Below the pieces are notes generated by a model. That model made no database searches, had not been told where the DNA came from, and worked only from the letters and a program-made list of their open reading frames with translations. From Morella rubra (lineage: Eukaryota > Streptophyta > Magnoliopsida > Fagales > Myricaceae), in the NCBI GenBank assembly GCA_003952965.2, contig CM025849.1, forward strand, positions 27,204,621 through 27,268,620: 64,000 bases of DNA, in the 5' to 3' direction. Shown piece by piece: positions 1 to 12,024 of the stretch. Position numbers and translations under genes: made by a program. Every line of letters begins with the position of its first letter. Position 1 is the stretch's first letter.

Positions 1-1125
1 AAATGTTTTCTTAGTGCTGCCCAGCCTGGTGGGTTTGTCCTAACCTTGTGGAGGAACACGTAGTTCAAAGCCAGGCCCAGCTGATAGATATGGGCAGCAC
101 CGATAAACTATGGGTTTCCATGACCCAATCCATTACTGGGCAACCCTGATAGATACAAATTAGTAAAAAGTGGATAGTGGACTGCTTATTCTATATTGAT
201 TTTGAATTTGGACTCGTTGATGTCCGTTTATAAGAAATTTGTAGAATTTTAATAAAATTGTGAATATTTAGATGATGTTAAAGTTATATTGATATATGTG
301 TAAAATTATTAAAAGAGATTAATGTGTGTAAAAAAATAATAAAGTATTGTATTGAAATACGTGTATTTTGTGATGTTTGGATTATAAATATAAAAATAAA
401 TGTAAATAAAAAAAAGTGGTAACCGAACTCCGCTCTCGTATGGTGTGCCTTTGCCTTCAAGGGTCGGAGGAAGTACGTGCTTTTATACTCTCTACGGATC
501 GAGGGAAAAGGCCAAAAACAAAACAAAAATTACCTTCGACCTTTTTATCTTTGGTGATGTAATTTTGGTCTAATAAAATATTCTTTATTTCCGTGTCGAT
601 ATCAGCTATGGTTCTGATTAATTGGCTCACCGTCAGTACTTGTGCAAACCTTGACACCATCCAACGTTAAGTCTTTGAGCTTCACGAGTTCACTGTTGAG
701 TCTTTCTGTTCAATTTGAGCTAATTAAATAATCAATAGTTAAAAAGAAAAAGTAATAATGTTAGTTCGCCCCTTTTAAATATGGGATAAAATCAATCTCA
801 TCTCCTAACTATGAAAACAACAATTTACATCTTCTAACTTTCAAAAACTATCAATATAGGCCCTCCACCCTCCATTCAAATTCTCGTTAAAACTGATAGA
901 ATCCTGCCTCAAGTGGATCCTAAGTACTTCTCATCCACCTGACTTGACGAAGTCCCCCCTTTTGCCGAAGTACCTTCAACATGATGGCACAAGTTTGCTA
1001 ATTAAGTTGGAAGTGGATGACTTTCCTATAAGTGGCAACCAAATAGGGTAATCACGTAGTAATGATATTATAAATGCTTGTGAATAGTAACTAAATAAAC
1101 CCACTGTCTCTTTGATTGATTGTAG
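1..1125. other. Intergenic, AT-rich
   Basis: No coding region is supported here. Bases 220-420 are strongly AT-rich. A short part around 225-270 resembles, in reverse complement, the AT-rich stretch near 48560-48620, which suggests remnants of one MITE family. No ends or target duplications could be fixed. Confidence 0.5.
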
Positions 1126-1771
1126 CGAAGATTTGAAATTGGTGCAACAGATGATGTAAAATGCAAGTAGGCTGGCCTTGAAGTAGCTCCTCTAGCTTCA
1201 CTGGGAAGTCTTTCCTTGGGCTCTTATGGTGTATATAGAGTTGAAAACTGGAGTCTCAACAAGGATAGCTTGAAATTTGAAAATTTAAACTCCCTCTTGG
1301 TGCCTTGGAGCTCTAGCTCCTTAGCTGCTACCAATGAAATGGATAATGGGGATGATGGAATTGTTGAACATAACCAGCCAATTACTTCAAGTTTGACTAA
1401 CTTATCAAATGATTCTAGTTCAATGATGCATGGTAGTTCATCAAGCTCTTAGAGCTATAGCAAGCATTAGCATTCTAAAGTCAAAACAAGTTGCATTGAT
1501 GGTGGATCCAAAATTAATGTGAAAGCTATTTATAAAGAAGACACAATCCGGTTCAAGTTTGAGCTAGCCGCAGGACGCAGGGTTTTTCCAATTGTTATAA
1601 AAGAAGTTGCAAAGAGGTTCAAATTGCAAAATCGGACATTCCAGCTCAAGAATTTAGATGATAAAGAGGAATGAGTGATGTTAGTCAATGATTCACATAT
1701 GCAAGAGTGTCTTGAGATTTTGAATGATGTAGGCACACTTAGAGTGAAGTTTTTAGTCTGTGATGTCCTTT
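1126..1771 (+). pseudogene. C-terminal fragment of a NIN-like protein (NLP6/7 type), PB1 domain
   Basis: This is a relic of the C-terminal exon of a NIN-like (RWP-RK/PB1) transcription factor, the family behind plant nitrate responses. Translation shows the low-complexity linker typical of NLP6/7 (EHNQPITSSLTNLSNDSS). A recognisable PB1 domain follows: YKEDTIRFKFE, EVAKRFKLQN, then MLVNDS and QECLEILNDVGT near 1520-1760. The N-terminal GAF-like region and the RWP-RK domain are absent. In-frame stops after the Ser-rich run (about 1450) and inside the PB1 domain (about 1672) interrupt it, so it cannot make the domain intact. Only this piece is present, pointing to partial duplication and decay. 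The PB1 part is copied again at about 3046-3190. Confidence 0.8.
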
Positions 1772-2212
1772 AATTTGTACTATAAGCAACTCTTTACTAG
1801 GAGGTACTTCGGTAAAGGGAGAAGTATGGGAGAGGGAAGAGAGAAAGGAGGGCAGCGTCCGCAAGAGAGGTAGAAGAGATGAAAAAATTTAAAATATCAA
1901 AAAAATAACATAAGGATATTTTTTATATGATTTTCAAGAATTAAAGAAAGTAAATCTTTTTTATAATTAGGAGTACGAGATTAATTTTGTCTGATATGAC
2001 ACTACCCTTAAATGCCATAGGTTGGCGGCTAATGACTATATATACAAATACATATAATCCGATTATCGTGAAACATACGTGAGCCAGATATTCTTCACCG
2101 CTGGACCCACGGTAAAAAAAGACAAAAAGTGCTCAATTGGTAAAATAAGAGGACGATTGGTCGTCCACCGTTTTCCCTCCTGAGCCTCCTCTTATTTCAC
2201 TTTCTCGAGACA

Positions 2213-2234
2213 GGAGAGAGAGAGAGAGAGAGGG
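2213..2234 (+). promoter_or_regulatory. Possible 5' UTR exon end and donor of the BAG6-like gene
   Basis: A (GA)n tract at about 2214-2232 runs into GGTAAGGGTG, a good donor-like site. The coding start at 5934 is preceded directly by an acceptor (TTATCTCTTTCAG). A 5' UTR intron of up to about 3.7 kb is therefore likely. Which copy within the duplicated array is the real first exon cannot be told from sequence alone. Confidence 0.35.
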
Positions 2235-3045
2235 TAAGGGTGTTGGGTTTCTTGGGCTCCAGAAATGGGAAAATTTAATTGTGTAATCTGTGCTTATAAG
2301 TTCTAGGGTTTGGATAATAGATGTCTAGATATTTTCTCGGGAATCTAAAAGCTGAGCTTGTGTTGTTGTTTCTGATTTAAGAAGCCCTTCAAATTGGCAT
2401 ACATAATGTTAGGTAATTGGTGCAATCGTGTCTGTGTGATTTTTGTATTCTTGAATTTTGATTGCTTTCTTGGAAGCTAAAGCTGCAAAGATTGTGAATC
2501 CGGTTTCCCAGTGCTTTTGAGACCGTGTTAGGCATTGGAAATTTTGAATCTTTAAGAAGTGGGAACTTTGTTGATAACTAAGCTGCCCTATTAGTTGGGC
2601 AAGCTGTAATAATGGATAAGATTATGGTTGCTCTTTCAAAGTGGGAAAGTTGACGGGTATTACTTCTTGCTTAGGAAATGCTTCTAAAATCTTTTTATGG
2701 TGCCTGTGCGTAGGTTCAATGGTGAATTGCTTTCTTGTTAGAGGCAAATGTGAATTGGGGTTCTATGATCTGACTGAGCCAAGCAAAATTAAGCATTCAT
2801 TTCATTTAAGTCAATCTGTAATTCTTTGAGCACTTCGTCTGATGAGTTCTAGGGGTTTGGATAATACCTGTGTGGCCTTTTTGATGTCTATGATATCCTA
2901 AAAGTGCGAATTTCTGATTCAAGAATGATTCTTGGAATTGCCAGGGTTGCTGTTACTGCAATCGTATCAATTTTGATTGCTTTCTTTGAGAGCTGCACAA
3001 TCCCAAGTTTGAAGCCCTGCTCGCTTGGGCTTTGGAATGTGTGTT

Positions 3046-3190
3046 ATAAAAGAAGTTCAAAGAAAGTTGACAAATTGGAAAATCGGAGCAGGCTCGAGTT
3101 TAGGATGCGCAAAGTGATAAGTAAATGAAATTCACATATTCAAGAGTTACCAAAGTTGATGAGGTGAGGCACACGCAGGTGAAGTTTTTA
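3046..3190 (+). pseudogene. Second, more decayed copy of the NLP PB1 fragment
   Basis: This segment aligns base by base with about 1598-1750, including the shared words TTATAAAAGAAGTT and GTGAAGTTTTTAGTCTG. It has several deletions and no usable reading frame. It is part of the second unit of the tandem duplication, not an independent gene. Confidence 0.7.
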
Positions 3191-5090
3191 GTCTGATGTT
3201 AAATTTGTACCTTTTTAGCAAATTGTACATGGACTTGGTAAAGGGAGAACTGTATGGATGAGACTTGAGAGAAAGGAGGGCAGCGCTCGCAAGGAGGTCG
3301 AAGGAAAAAAAAAAAATATCAAGCACCATATTTTTATTTGCAAGAACAGGTAAATTTTTTTATAATTAGGAGTACGAGATTGCTCCGACACTACCCTTAA
3401 ATGCCTTGGCGGCTCCACAAATTCCTCCTCTCCCCTCCCTCACCGCTGGGGTTTAAACTCCGAGAATTGGTATAAAATTTCCACTTTCTTACATTTCCAG
3501 ATTTGAAGCTCCTTGGCTTGGGTAACTCCAACTGTCATCTTTTTTCTCTTCGTTCCATTTAATTGTGTCAATCTGTTAATCTTTGATTACTTCATCTTAT
3601 AAGTTCTAGGGTTTGGATAATACCTGTGTCCTTTTTGATGTCTATGATATTTTCTTTAGTGGGTCGGGAATCTAAAAGCTCGAGCTTGTGTTGTTCGTTT
3701 CTGATTTAAGAAGCCCTAAAGATTCTTGGTAAATAATCTGGTCCCTTGTTTTTTATTGGCAGGGTTGCTGTTACATAATGTTAGGTAATTGGTGCAATCG
3801 TGTCTGTGTGATTTTTGTATTCTTGAATTTTGATTGCTTTCTTGGAAGCTAAAGCTGCAAAGATTGTGAATCCGGTTTCCCAGTGCTTTTGAGTTGGACG
3901 TGTTGGTTTGCTTTTTGGTTTGTATTGTTTTGATTAAGATTGGTGTTAGGCATTGGAAATTTTGAATCTTTAAGAAGTGGGAACTTTGTTGATAACTGAG
4001 AAGGAGGGGTTTCTTAGCTGCCCTATTAGTTGGGCAAGCTGTAATAATGGATAAGATTATGGTTGCTCTTTCAAAGTGGGAAATTTTTGTTGACGGGTAT
4101 TACTTCTTGCTTAGGAAATGCTTCTAAAATCTTTTTATGGTGCCTGTGCGTAGGCACTCACACATATTTATTTGCAAATGTGTACTATGGTGAGGTTTTG
4201 ATTGCTTTCTTGTTAGAGGCAAGTATGAGAAAATGTGAATTGGGGTTCTAGCTTTTGTGATCTTTATTGACTGAGCCCAAGAAAACCCAACACCCCTGTG
4301 CTTTCTCTCTCTCTCTCCCTCCCTCTCTCTGTTGAAGCTTTTTGGCTTGGGTAACTCCGACTATCATCTTTTTTTCTTTTCATTTCATTTAATTGTGTCA
4401 ATCTGTAATTCTTTGAGCACTTCGTCTGATGAGTTCTAGGGGTTTGGATAATACCTGTGTGGCCTTTTTGATGTCTATGATATTTTCTTTGGTGGGTTAG
4501 GAATCTAAAAGTGCGAGCTTGTGTTGTTCATTTCTGATTCAAGAAGCCCTAAAGATTCTTGGTAAATACTCTGGTCCCTTGTTTTTTATTGCCAGGGTTG
4601 CTGTTACGTAATGTTAGGTAATTTGTGCAATCGTATCTGTGTGATTTTTGTATTCTTCTTGGATTTTGATTGCTTTCTTTGAGGCTAAAGCTGCAAAGAT
4701 TGTGAATCCGGTTTCCCAGTGCTTTTGAGTTGGACGTGTTGGTTTTCTTTTGGTTTGTGTTGTTTTGATTAAGATTGATGTTGGGCATTGAAATTTTGAA
4801 TCTTTAAGATGTGGGAACTTTGTTGATAACTGAGAAGAGGGGTTTATTAGCTGCTGTAATAGTTGGGCAAGCTGTAATAATAGATAAGACTACAGTTGCT
4901 CTTTCAAAGTGGGAAATTTTTGTTGACGGGTATTACTTCTTGCTTAGGAAATGCTTCTAGAATCTTTTTATTGTGCATGTGTAGGCACTCACACATATTT
5001 ATTTGCAAATCTGTATGGTGAGGTTTTGATTGCTTTCTTGTTAGAGGCAACTATGGGAAAATGTGAATTGGGTTTCTAGTTTTTTTATCT

Positions 5091-5933
5091 TTATTGACTG
5101 TAGTTGATAACAGGTTTTGGAAATTCTCAATCTATATACTTGAAGTTTGTTCATGCATGAGAGCAGTTCTCAACTCAGCTAGGAGGAGTTCACTTTATGT
5201 CAACCTGAAGTCGATAGAAACTATTTTGCCAGCCCAAACAGGATCATTTAGTGCTTAAAAAATTGAAGGTCCTAATTTTTGTGGTGAGAAGTAAAATCCT
5301 GAGTGGTTTGGTAGGTGTGAAATTATACGTTTGAGTCTCCATGAGCAACGGTGCCGAGGGGTTGAAACTTTTTTAAGGCCACAGACATGATGCCTTTGAT
5401 AGGGTGGAATTGGGTTATGGCTCAACTCGGCTTGAGAGTTCACTCGGACGCCTACCACTTTGTCCCTGCTTCATAGACATCTCCTAGATAAAGGGTCTTA
5501 ATATACAGTCTAGGTAGGGGGTCTTAATCTAAAGTTTCTGCCTCATCCTTGCTCTTTTCACTTTTTAAAAAGAAAGTGCATTGTGCATGCTATGATGGGC
5601 TTGTAGTTCCTTCTTCTAGAGCGCTGGTGCTTCTGGTTTGGGTATTGATGTCCTATCGTTGTGGTTCCACTGATCTTTGTATATTTCTGGAACTTTTGAC
5701 TTTTCAAAGCTAGGGCCTATTCTTGTGTGAATGGTCTTTGATGGGGCGGTTTTTAGAAGTATCTAAAGATTCTTATGTGTTGTGGTATTTTATGTCCTAA
5801 CCACTAATAGTAATATCTCACTAATACAAGAGTACTAATTTGCTCAAAAAAAAATTGCCCCCCCCCCACAAACCCAAAAAAAGGGAGAAAAAAAAAACTG
5901 TAACTTCTGCTCTGTATTCTTTATCTCTTTCAG
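5091..5933. other. Non-coding stretch before the BAG6-like start codon
   Basis: No separate gene is supported. The segment is interpreted as the 3' part of the 5' UTR intron and ends in the acceptor TTTCAG at 5933. A run of C bases and a run of A bases lie at about 5850-5900. Confidence 0.5.
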
Positions 5934-8900
5934 ATGCCCACTAATCTCTGGACAATGGGAAGTAATAGCGCGGATGCAGTTCCTAGGGTTGATGAGGCAG
6001 GAGGTTCTGAAACTATGATTGAGATAAAAATAAGGACTTTGGATAATCAAACATATACTCTGAGAGTTGATAAGCAGGTGATTTCTGAAATCCTTTTTAC
6101 TACATTATTTTTAACTCCTGTACTTCCAAAAGGATTCTGAATTCATTTGTGGCTTACAAGTTCCCTTAGTAGCTATCTATAATTCAGTAACACTTAGATT
6201 GTACTCTTATCTTTTACTGTTGTAGAAGTGCTAAAGTGCATTCTAGCATATCTACATTGTTATAACTCGGTATTTGAGATGGATTTTTACAAGTAATGTG
6301 CCTTAAGTTGTGAGAGAGCCCAGAAATGTAACATATATGTATTCAAGTTTTTAACATATTATCTAAAGATTTTGTCCTGTTACTATCCCTGAGTGTTTGT
6401 CAGATGGACTTCTGGATTCATCATATTATTCTTGAATTTCTAATACCTGCAGGTGCCAGTTCCTGCTTTGAAAGAACAGATTGCTTCCATCACGGGTGTG
6501 TTGTCAGAGCAACAACGCCTGATATGCCGAGGAAAGGTTCTAAAAGATGACCAACTCCTTTCTGCCTACCGTATCCTTTTCTTTATGAGTGTGTTGCTTG
6601 TAGAGTTGTTTCAGGTTTAGGATCTTGTGGCACTTTCTTGTTCTTACTAAAAAAATTTATTAGGGAGAGGGCAAACTGCATTTATGTGTGAGGTATGTGG
6701 AGTGCTCTCCGGTAATTACAATCCTAAATTCAAAAGACCAGGCAAGTGTAAAAAAGAAGAAATGTAATGTTGACAACATGGATTATCACTGTTCTCACAT
6801 GCTTTTCGGCTCCAAGTTGTGTGTTTGCCTTGACCCTAGTTAGATGTCGAAGATGGTCATACCTTGCATCTGGTTGTTCGGCAGCCTGTTCCACCATCAT
6901 CTGAGGGTTTATCCAATAATCCAGGTATATTGTCCTTTAATCCAATAACAATCTACTCATTAGATAATCTGTATATATATTACTTTTGTTTAAAGGCTAT
7001 GTAAGGTAGAGCTTCTTTAATGTGCAAGTAGAAGTACCTTCAAATGTGATGTATTTCTGTTAGTGGCTCCCCTTGATGATCGACTCATATAATGTATTCT
7101 ATCAAGTTTTATCGACCAATGAAATCTTGCATTTAGCTGTATGGAGAAAGGTGTGTTGTTCCCTCCTCTATCGGAAAATGCACAATCCATTCCTCTTCAC
7201 AATTGCTGTCCTTTAAAAATGTCAAGAATCTCACGTGCCAGCACAGAAATAAAGATTTAGCTAGATCATAAGTACTGAGAGTTTATATCTGAGAGTAGCT
7301 GTTTGTTTCTCCTGAACCACCTTTTCCCCCTGCCTGTTGTCTTCCAGAACTGTTCAGATAAAGATACTATCTGCTTCCCTGGTCCTAAGATGAAAAATCT
7401 CAATCCTACTTACATTGATCCAATTAGTTTAAACATTTCCACAAGGAGTGAATGATCCTAAGTTCTTGACTCTTCTTTTTGATCTACATGTTCTAATATT
7501 TGCCTTAGGAAGGACTCTCTTCATACCACCAAGCCTTGATAAATCTAAATCAGTCATCTGATTACTGTTTTTTAAGCAATTTCTGTTTGCACTTAACATG
7601 CTTATGGTCAACACTACCTCCGTGTTCTCGTGTGGGTTTATCAGTTTTCTAGTTTTTGTTTTGCTCCTCTTTCTGAGAAGCACACAATTATGCCACTTTG
7701 GTAATTTTTCCTAGCGAACATATTTGTACAGAAGAAAACTGCTTGTCCAAATGTTTCTGTAGACATAACAATGCTTCCCATACTGATTGAGCACTTGGTT
7801 ACTTATGGGAGAACCAGCAATCTGATTAATAACCGGATTTATCATTTAATAAACTTAATAATTGTGTTGACTAAAGAGGTTAATGTTATCTTTTGCTGAG
7901 GATATTCTGACATTCCTAACTTGCTTGTTTTATTATTGGATTATATTTGTCTCCAGTCATCTATATTTCTAAGCAATTTTGTGTGTGTGTGTGTGTGATG
8001 GGTGTATATTTTGTTTCTCAAATTTTAATTCTCTTAGAATCAGCATTCTGAACACCGTTGCTTGCAGCAACTGATCCTACCTCAAGTACAAGCCATGGTC
8101 AAAGTAATCAGGCAGCCCCTGGTTTTGTCATTGAAACTTTCAGTATGCCTGTTCAGGGGGAGGGAGTTCCTCCAGAAATCAATCGGGTGAGTCTGCAACT
8201 ACAGGAAGATTGAAGCAATTTTATGGTATGATTGGTGCAAATATCTCTCATGGTAATCACTTCTTCTCTCTTATCATTATTTCTGAGCAGATTGTCTCTG
8301 CTGTTCTGGGTTCTATTGGATTTTCAAACATTGCAAGTGGCGGTGAAGGAACTGATGTCAGGGTAAATCTTACTGTCTATTTCTGAAAATTTATAACTTA
8401 GATCTTTTGCTGAACTTCTGCATGAAATTCCTTTATTCATACAGGATAGATAACTACATCCATCTCCCTCTCTGTCTCTCCTCTCTCTCTGAGTCTGACA
8501 CTGTTACGCACAGACAAATGAGTGAAAAGTATATCCAGATGAAGATTGGAAAATACATGTCTTAAGAACCTAACATTTTTTGTCGAGAAAATTGGCAGTT
8601 AGGTAACTGCAAGATATTGTGTGACTAAGATTTGTGACCCCGTCTTCAAGGTCGTAGAAAAATCTACTCCGATTTGGGTGACTACTATTTCTGAATAAGC
8701 ATGCACGGATATAGTTGTTATCCATCCATCTTTTAATGGATTTGTATATTTAGCTTACATAAACTTACTCTTTGGGGCCGGTGGGTGGATGGTAAAGGAA
8801 CGTGGCGCCCAAAATCCTACCCAGCTTCAACCTGAAGAAGCTGGCATTAGAGGCCCATCTGATAGATCTCAGAGTACTTATGGAATTCCATCAGCAGTTT

Positions 8901-11900
8901 CTTTGGGAACCCTGCAGCCTCCTGTAAGCTTGAAATCCTTTATTTGCTTCATTGTTATGTGTTTATTCCCTCGAACTATTTTATTTCCTATACACCAAAT
9001 GAGCCTACTGGGATACTTGTATTTATGGTTTTTGTAGGTAATTCCGGATTCTTTGACGACACTGTTCCAATATCTTAGTTATATGAGGCATGAATTTGAG
9101 GCCGTTGGTCAGTTACCTTTTCAGTTTACATTTGTTGGTTTTTTGGTCATTGTAAATTTTGTAACGCTTGTGCATTTTTCATCTGTCCTTCTGCAACGTG
9201 GTTCGTTGAGTCAGTGCTGACATGTTGTGGTGGCAGGCATAGGTGGTGGAAACAGATCTCAGGCAGCCGCCATACCTGGAACTGGGGAGAGAGGTTCTAA
9301 TTCCAGTCAGCATACAGGAACAGTACGAGAAGGGTTTCCAACACCAGCATTCTTGGCAGAAATAATGCTATCTGCCAGGCAAATGCTGATTGAACATGCA
9401 GGAGAATGCCTACTTGTGCGTTCTTTGGTCACATTATTTCGTGATGCATGGTTGAATTTGAATATTTAGGTTTCTGGGATTTTTTCAAAGTTTGCTCCTA
9501 GTGCAGTTAGAATTTTTTTTCCTGAAGTCAATCCCCATATATCAAGGATATCAACGGTTCATTTCCTCAAGGCTGGATGAAACTATATTTTTTTTTTTTT
9601 CAAATTGATTTTTATTTTATTTTCCGTGGCCAAGAATCTATGTATCATGACGTTTGAAGTACTTACTGGCTTCTCACTATTGTTGTGCTAATTATAAAAT
9701 GTTTATATGCTTGCAGCGATTCGCGAGACAACTAGAGGATCAAGGGAGCGGTACTGATTCCTCAGTGCGGTCAAGTACTCAGCCTAGCGCATGGAGAACT
9801 GGAATTCTATTTTATAATCTAGGTGCATTTCTTCTTGAACTTGGTCGTGCAACCATGACATTGCGTCAAACACCGGTAGGATTATCCTCGTTGCCTTTTC
9901 ATACCTTTTTGTCAATAATGATACTAACTGTGCTTTATGTGTTGCTATGACTGATTTCTTATGTAGTCAGAGGCCATGGTTAATGCTGGACCTGCAGTTT
10001 TTATATCCCCGTCTGGTCCTAATCCTATCATGGTTCAGGTAATGTTCCAACTTTTTTAGTATTTCTCTGATTTCGTACATATGAAAATGAAAATCTGTTT
10101 ACTATTGAAATAGTTGTCTTTCTGCTAATTGAATCCTACTGCATATCCAGCCTCTTCCTTTTCAACCAGGAACAAGCTTTGGTGCCATTCCTATGGGAAC
10201 TTTGCAGCCTGGCTCTGGTTTGGTTAATGGACTTGGTTCTGGCTTTGTCCCGAGGCGCATTGATATACAAATTCGTAGAGGTACCATGTAAAATTTATGA
10301 CAACCTATCTACAATCCTTATGTTTTTTGTAGTATATTACATTGCTAATTGACTAGGGCTGCTTTACCATAAGGCCCTTCAGTAACAACACCAAATGCTG
10401 CACAAGAGGAACGGACAGATACTCAGCACCCCTCTGGGCACAGAAACTCAGAAACAAGTTCTGGCGGTGAAAATCTTCTTAATACATTGCCTTCAAGCGT
10501 CTCTGAGGGTCTATCTTTTGCTGGAGAGCCAGGAGCACGGATGGTACCGATTAGGACCATGGTTGCAGCAGTACCTGGTCCCTTTAGTCGCCTACCATCA
10601 GATTCATCTGGTAACTCAATGGGTTTATACTACCCCCTTCTTGGAAGGTTTCAACCTGTGGCTTCTGGACATTTAAGTGGTTCGCAAGCCCAAGCATCTG
10701 GTGAGCTGCTGACTGATTCTGCAGTACAACAGCATAACATAGTGGATCCTGCCAGAGATGGTAAGCTAAACATTCAACGATTCAATTAAAATGATGTTTC
10801 TCATACTAGTTGAGTACATACACACGAACACTTCTTTTGGTGGCATACCTTGCAGGATCATTTCCTACTCCTGATTTACGACAGGAGCCATCTAATGCGC
10901 GCAGCATAAATATCAACATACTGTCAGCTGGAGGGGCCCAAAACAACCAGGATTCCGACAGACAGCTTCCGAACAGTGTTACGCAACTTCTAAGGACCCT
11001 CTTTCCTGGTGGTGAAATTCATGTCGAGGAAGCCAGTTCACAGGGAACAGTTAGAGATTCTGTCCCAGAGCAGGCAGGGACGTCTAATGACGTAGTGAAT
11101 GCATCTGAAACAGAACCAAGGGTGAGCAATGAAGGAATATTTTTGTCCAATTTGCTTCGGCAGATCATACCCGCAATATCTCAACAAGCACAGTCAGAGT
11201 CAGATGGCAGACTCATGGAAGAAACAAATGCATCTGAAAACAGAATACCTCAAGATTTTCCCACTCAGGTGAGCATACCTCATCAACTTTCTCTGGCATT
11301 TTTATGTCTTATGTTTCAACAAACTATGGAGTTTCTTGTGCCATTAAATCATATTGCTCTCCTCTATTACGACCAAATAAAGCTAAATCTCTCCTGGGGA
11401 CAAAAGTATATAATGAGAAGCTAAAATTGTAGAATGTATGAAAAGGAGCTAAATAGTTTGGTATTTGCAGAATAACTCCGATGTTGGGACATCTCGTCGA
11501 CCAAGTGAGGATGAAACAAGCCCTCCAGATTCAAAACGCCGAAAGGTACTGCCACTCTAAACATGTTGCATATTGTATGGTCCTTCACTAAGCTGGATGA
11601 TTTTGTTGAGTTTGGGAGATGCAAAATGAAGTTTCCCCAATATATTGTATTGTTTAAAGCCAGATTCATCTTTAAGTTGAAATACATTTATATCATCACT
11701 CGACCACTGCAACCATTACCAATTTATAACGAGGGGTAGCAGCAAGAATAAGAATAATAACAATCGCAAGGATATGGTGATAATAATAATCAGTGCTTCT
11801 GTCAGAAAGAGAACTCAAGGGTTTTTCTTTAAATCACTTCTTTCAGATAAAAACCTTGGTTGGGTTTTCTACACTGGAATGATTTGGAGAGGTAGAAAGA

Positions 11901-12024
11901 TTATTGCTTTTGCTGACATTAATAAATTGTACATGACAAGTCTGCTTTTTGTTGTCTATATGTGCACAGTCTCACTTGAACTCTGGCAATAAATACTTTT
12001 CTTTTCTTGATGCAGATAGAGTGA
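5934..12024 (+). CDS. Ubiquitin-like domain protein, BAG6-type large proline-rich protein
   Basis: The product of 717 aa starts with a ubiquitin-like domain at about residues 28-100 (TMIEIKIRTLDNQTYTLRV, then RLICRGKVLKDDQLLSAYHV). A long Gly/Pro/Ser/Gln-rich region follows, and the end is basic (SKRRKIE). This is the layout of plant BAG6/Scythe-like proteins, which in other organisms act as ubiquitin-linked chaperones. The function here is inferred from the family. Coding exons: 5934-6077, 6453-6570, 6844-6924, 8068-8186, 8291-8362, 8798-8923, 9038-9107, 9237-9415, 9717-9875, 9967-10038, 10151-10280, 10374-10760, 10856-11268, 11471-11545 and 12016-12024. Together they sum to 2154 nt, in frame. 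The last exon holds only three codons. The acceptor at 8797 has a poor pyrimidine tract. The intron at 6571-6843 is of U12 type. The start is the first ATG after a 5' UTR intron acceptor. Confidence 0.88.
6571..6843 (+). other. U12-type (minor spliceosome) intron
   Basis: The donor reads GTATCCTTT, a full match to the U12-type 5' splice consensus. Close to the 3' end is CCTTGAC, a match to the U12 branch motif, with the branch A about 10 nt before the acceptor TTAG. No polypyrimidine tract precedes the acceptor, which also fits. The reading frame across the join gives SAYHVEDGHTLHLV, as expected for the ubiquitin-like fold. Confidence 0.8.
7981..7998. repeat. (TG)n microsatellite
   Basis: Nine TG units in intron 3 of the BAG6-like gene. 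No further role is visible. Confidence 0.8.

Larger units (their letters stand above)
1598..5090. repeat. Nested tandem duplication of promoter/leader region
   Basis: Two large units are seen. The first runs from about 1598 to 3005, the second from about 3046 to 4720. Each holds the end of the PB1 relic, a shared stretch ending in TAATTAGGAGTACGAGATT, and then leader sequence. Inside and after these is a smaller unit of roughly 700-750 bp, with copies at about 2282-2800, 2800-3005 (partial), 3540-4255 and 4385-5085. Its marker motif TTACTTCTTGCTTAGGAAAT lies near 2660, 4100 and 4935. The first large unit has internal deletions compared with the second. The array sits immediately upstream of the BAG6-like gene and inside its probable 5' UTR intron, so leader or first-exon sequence has probably been multiplied. 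Confidence 0.8.
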
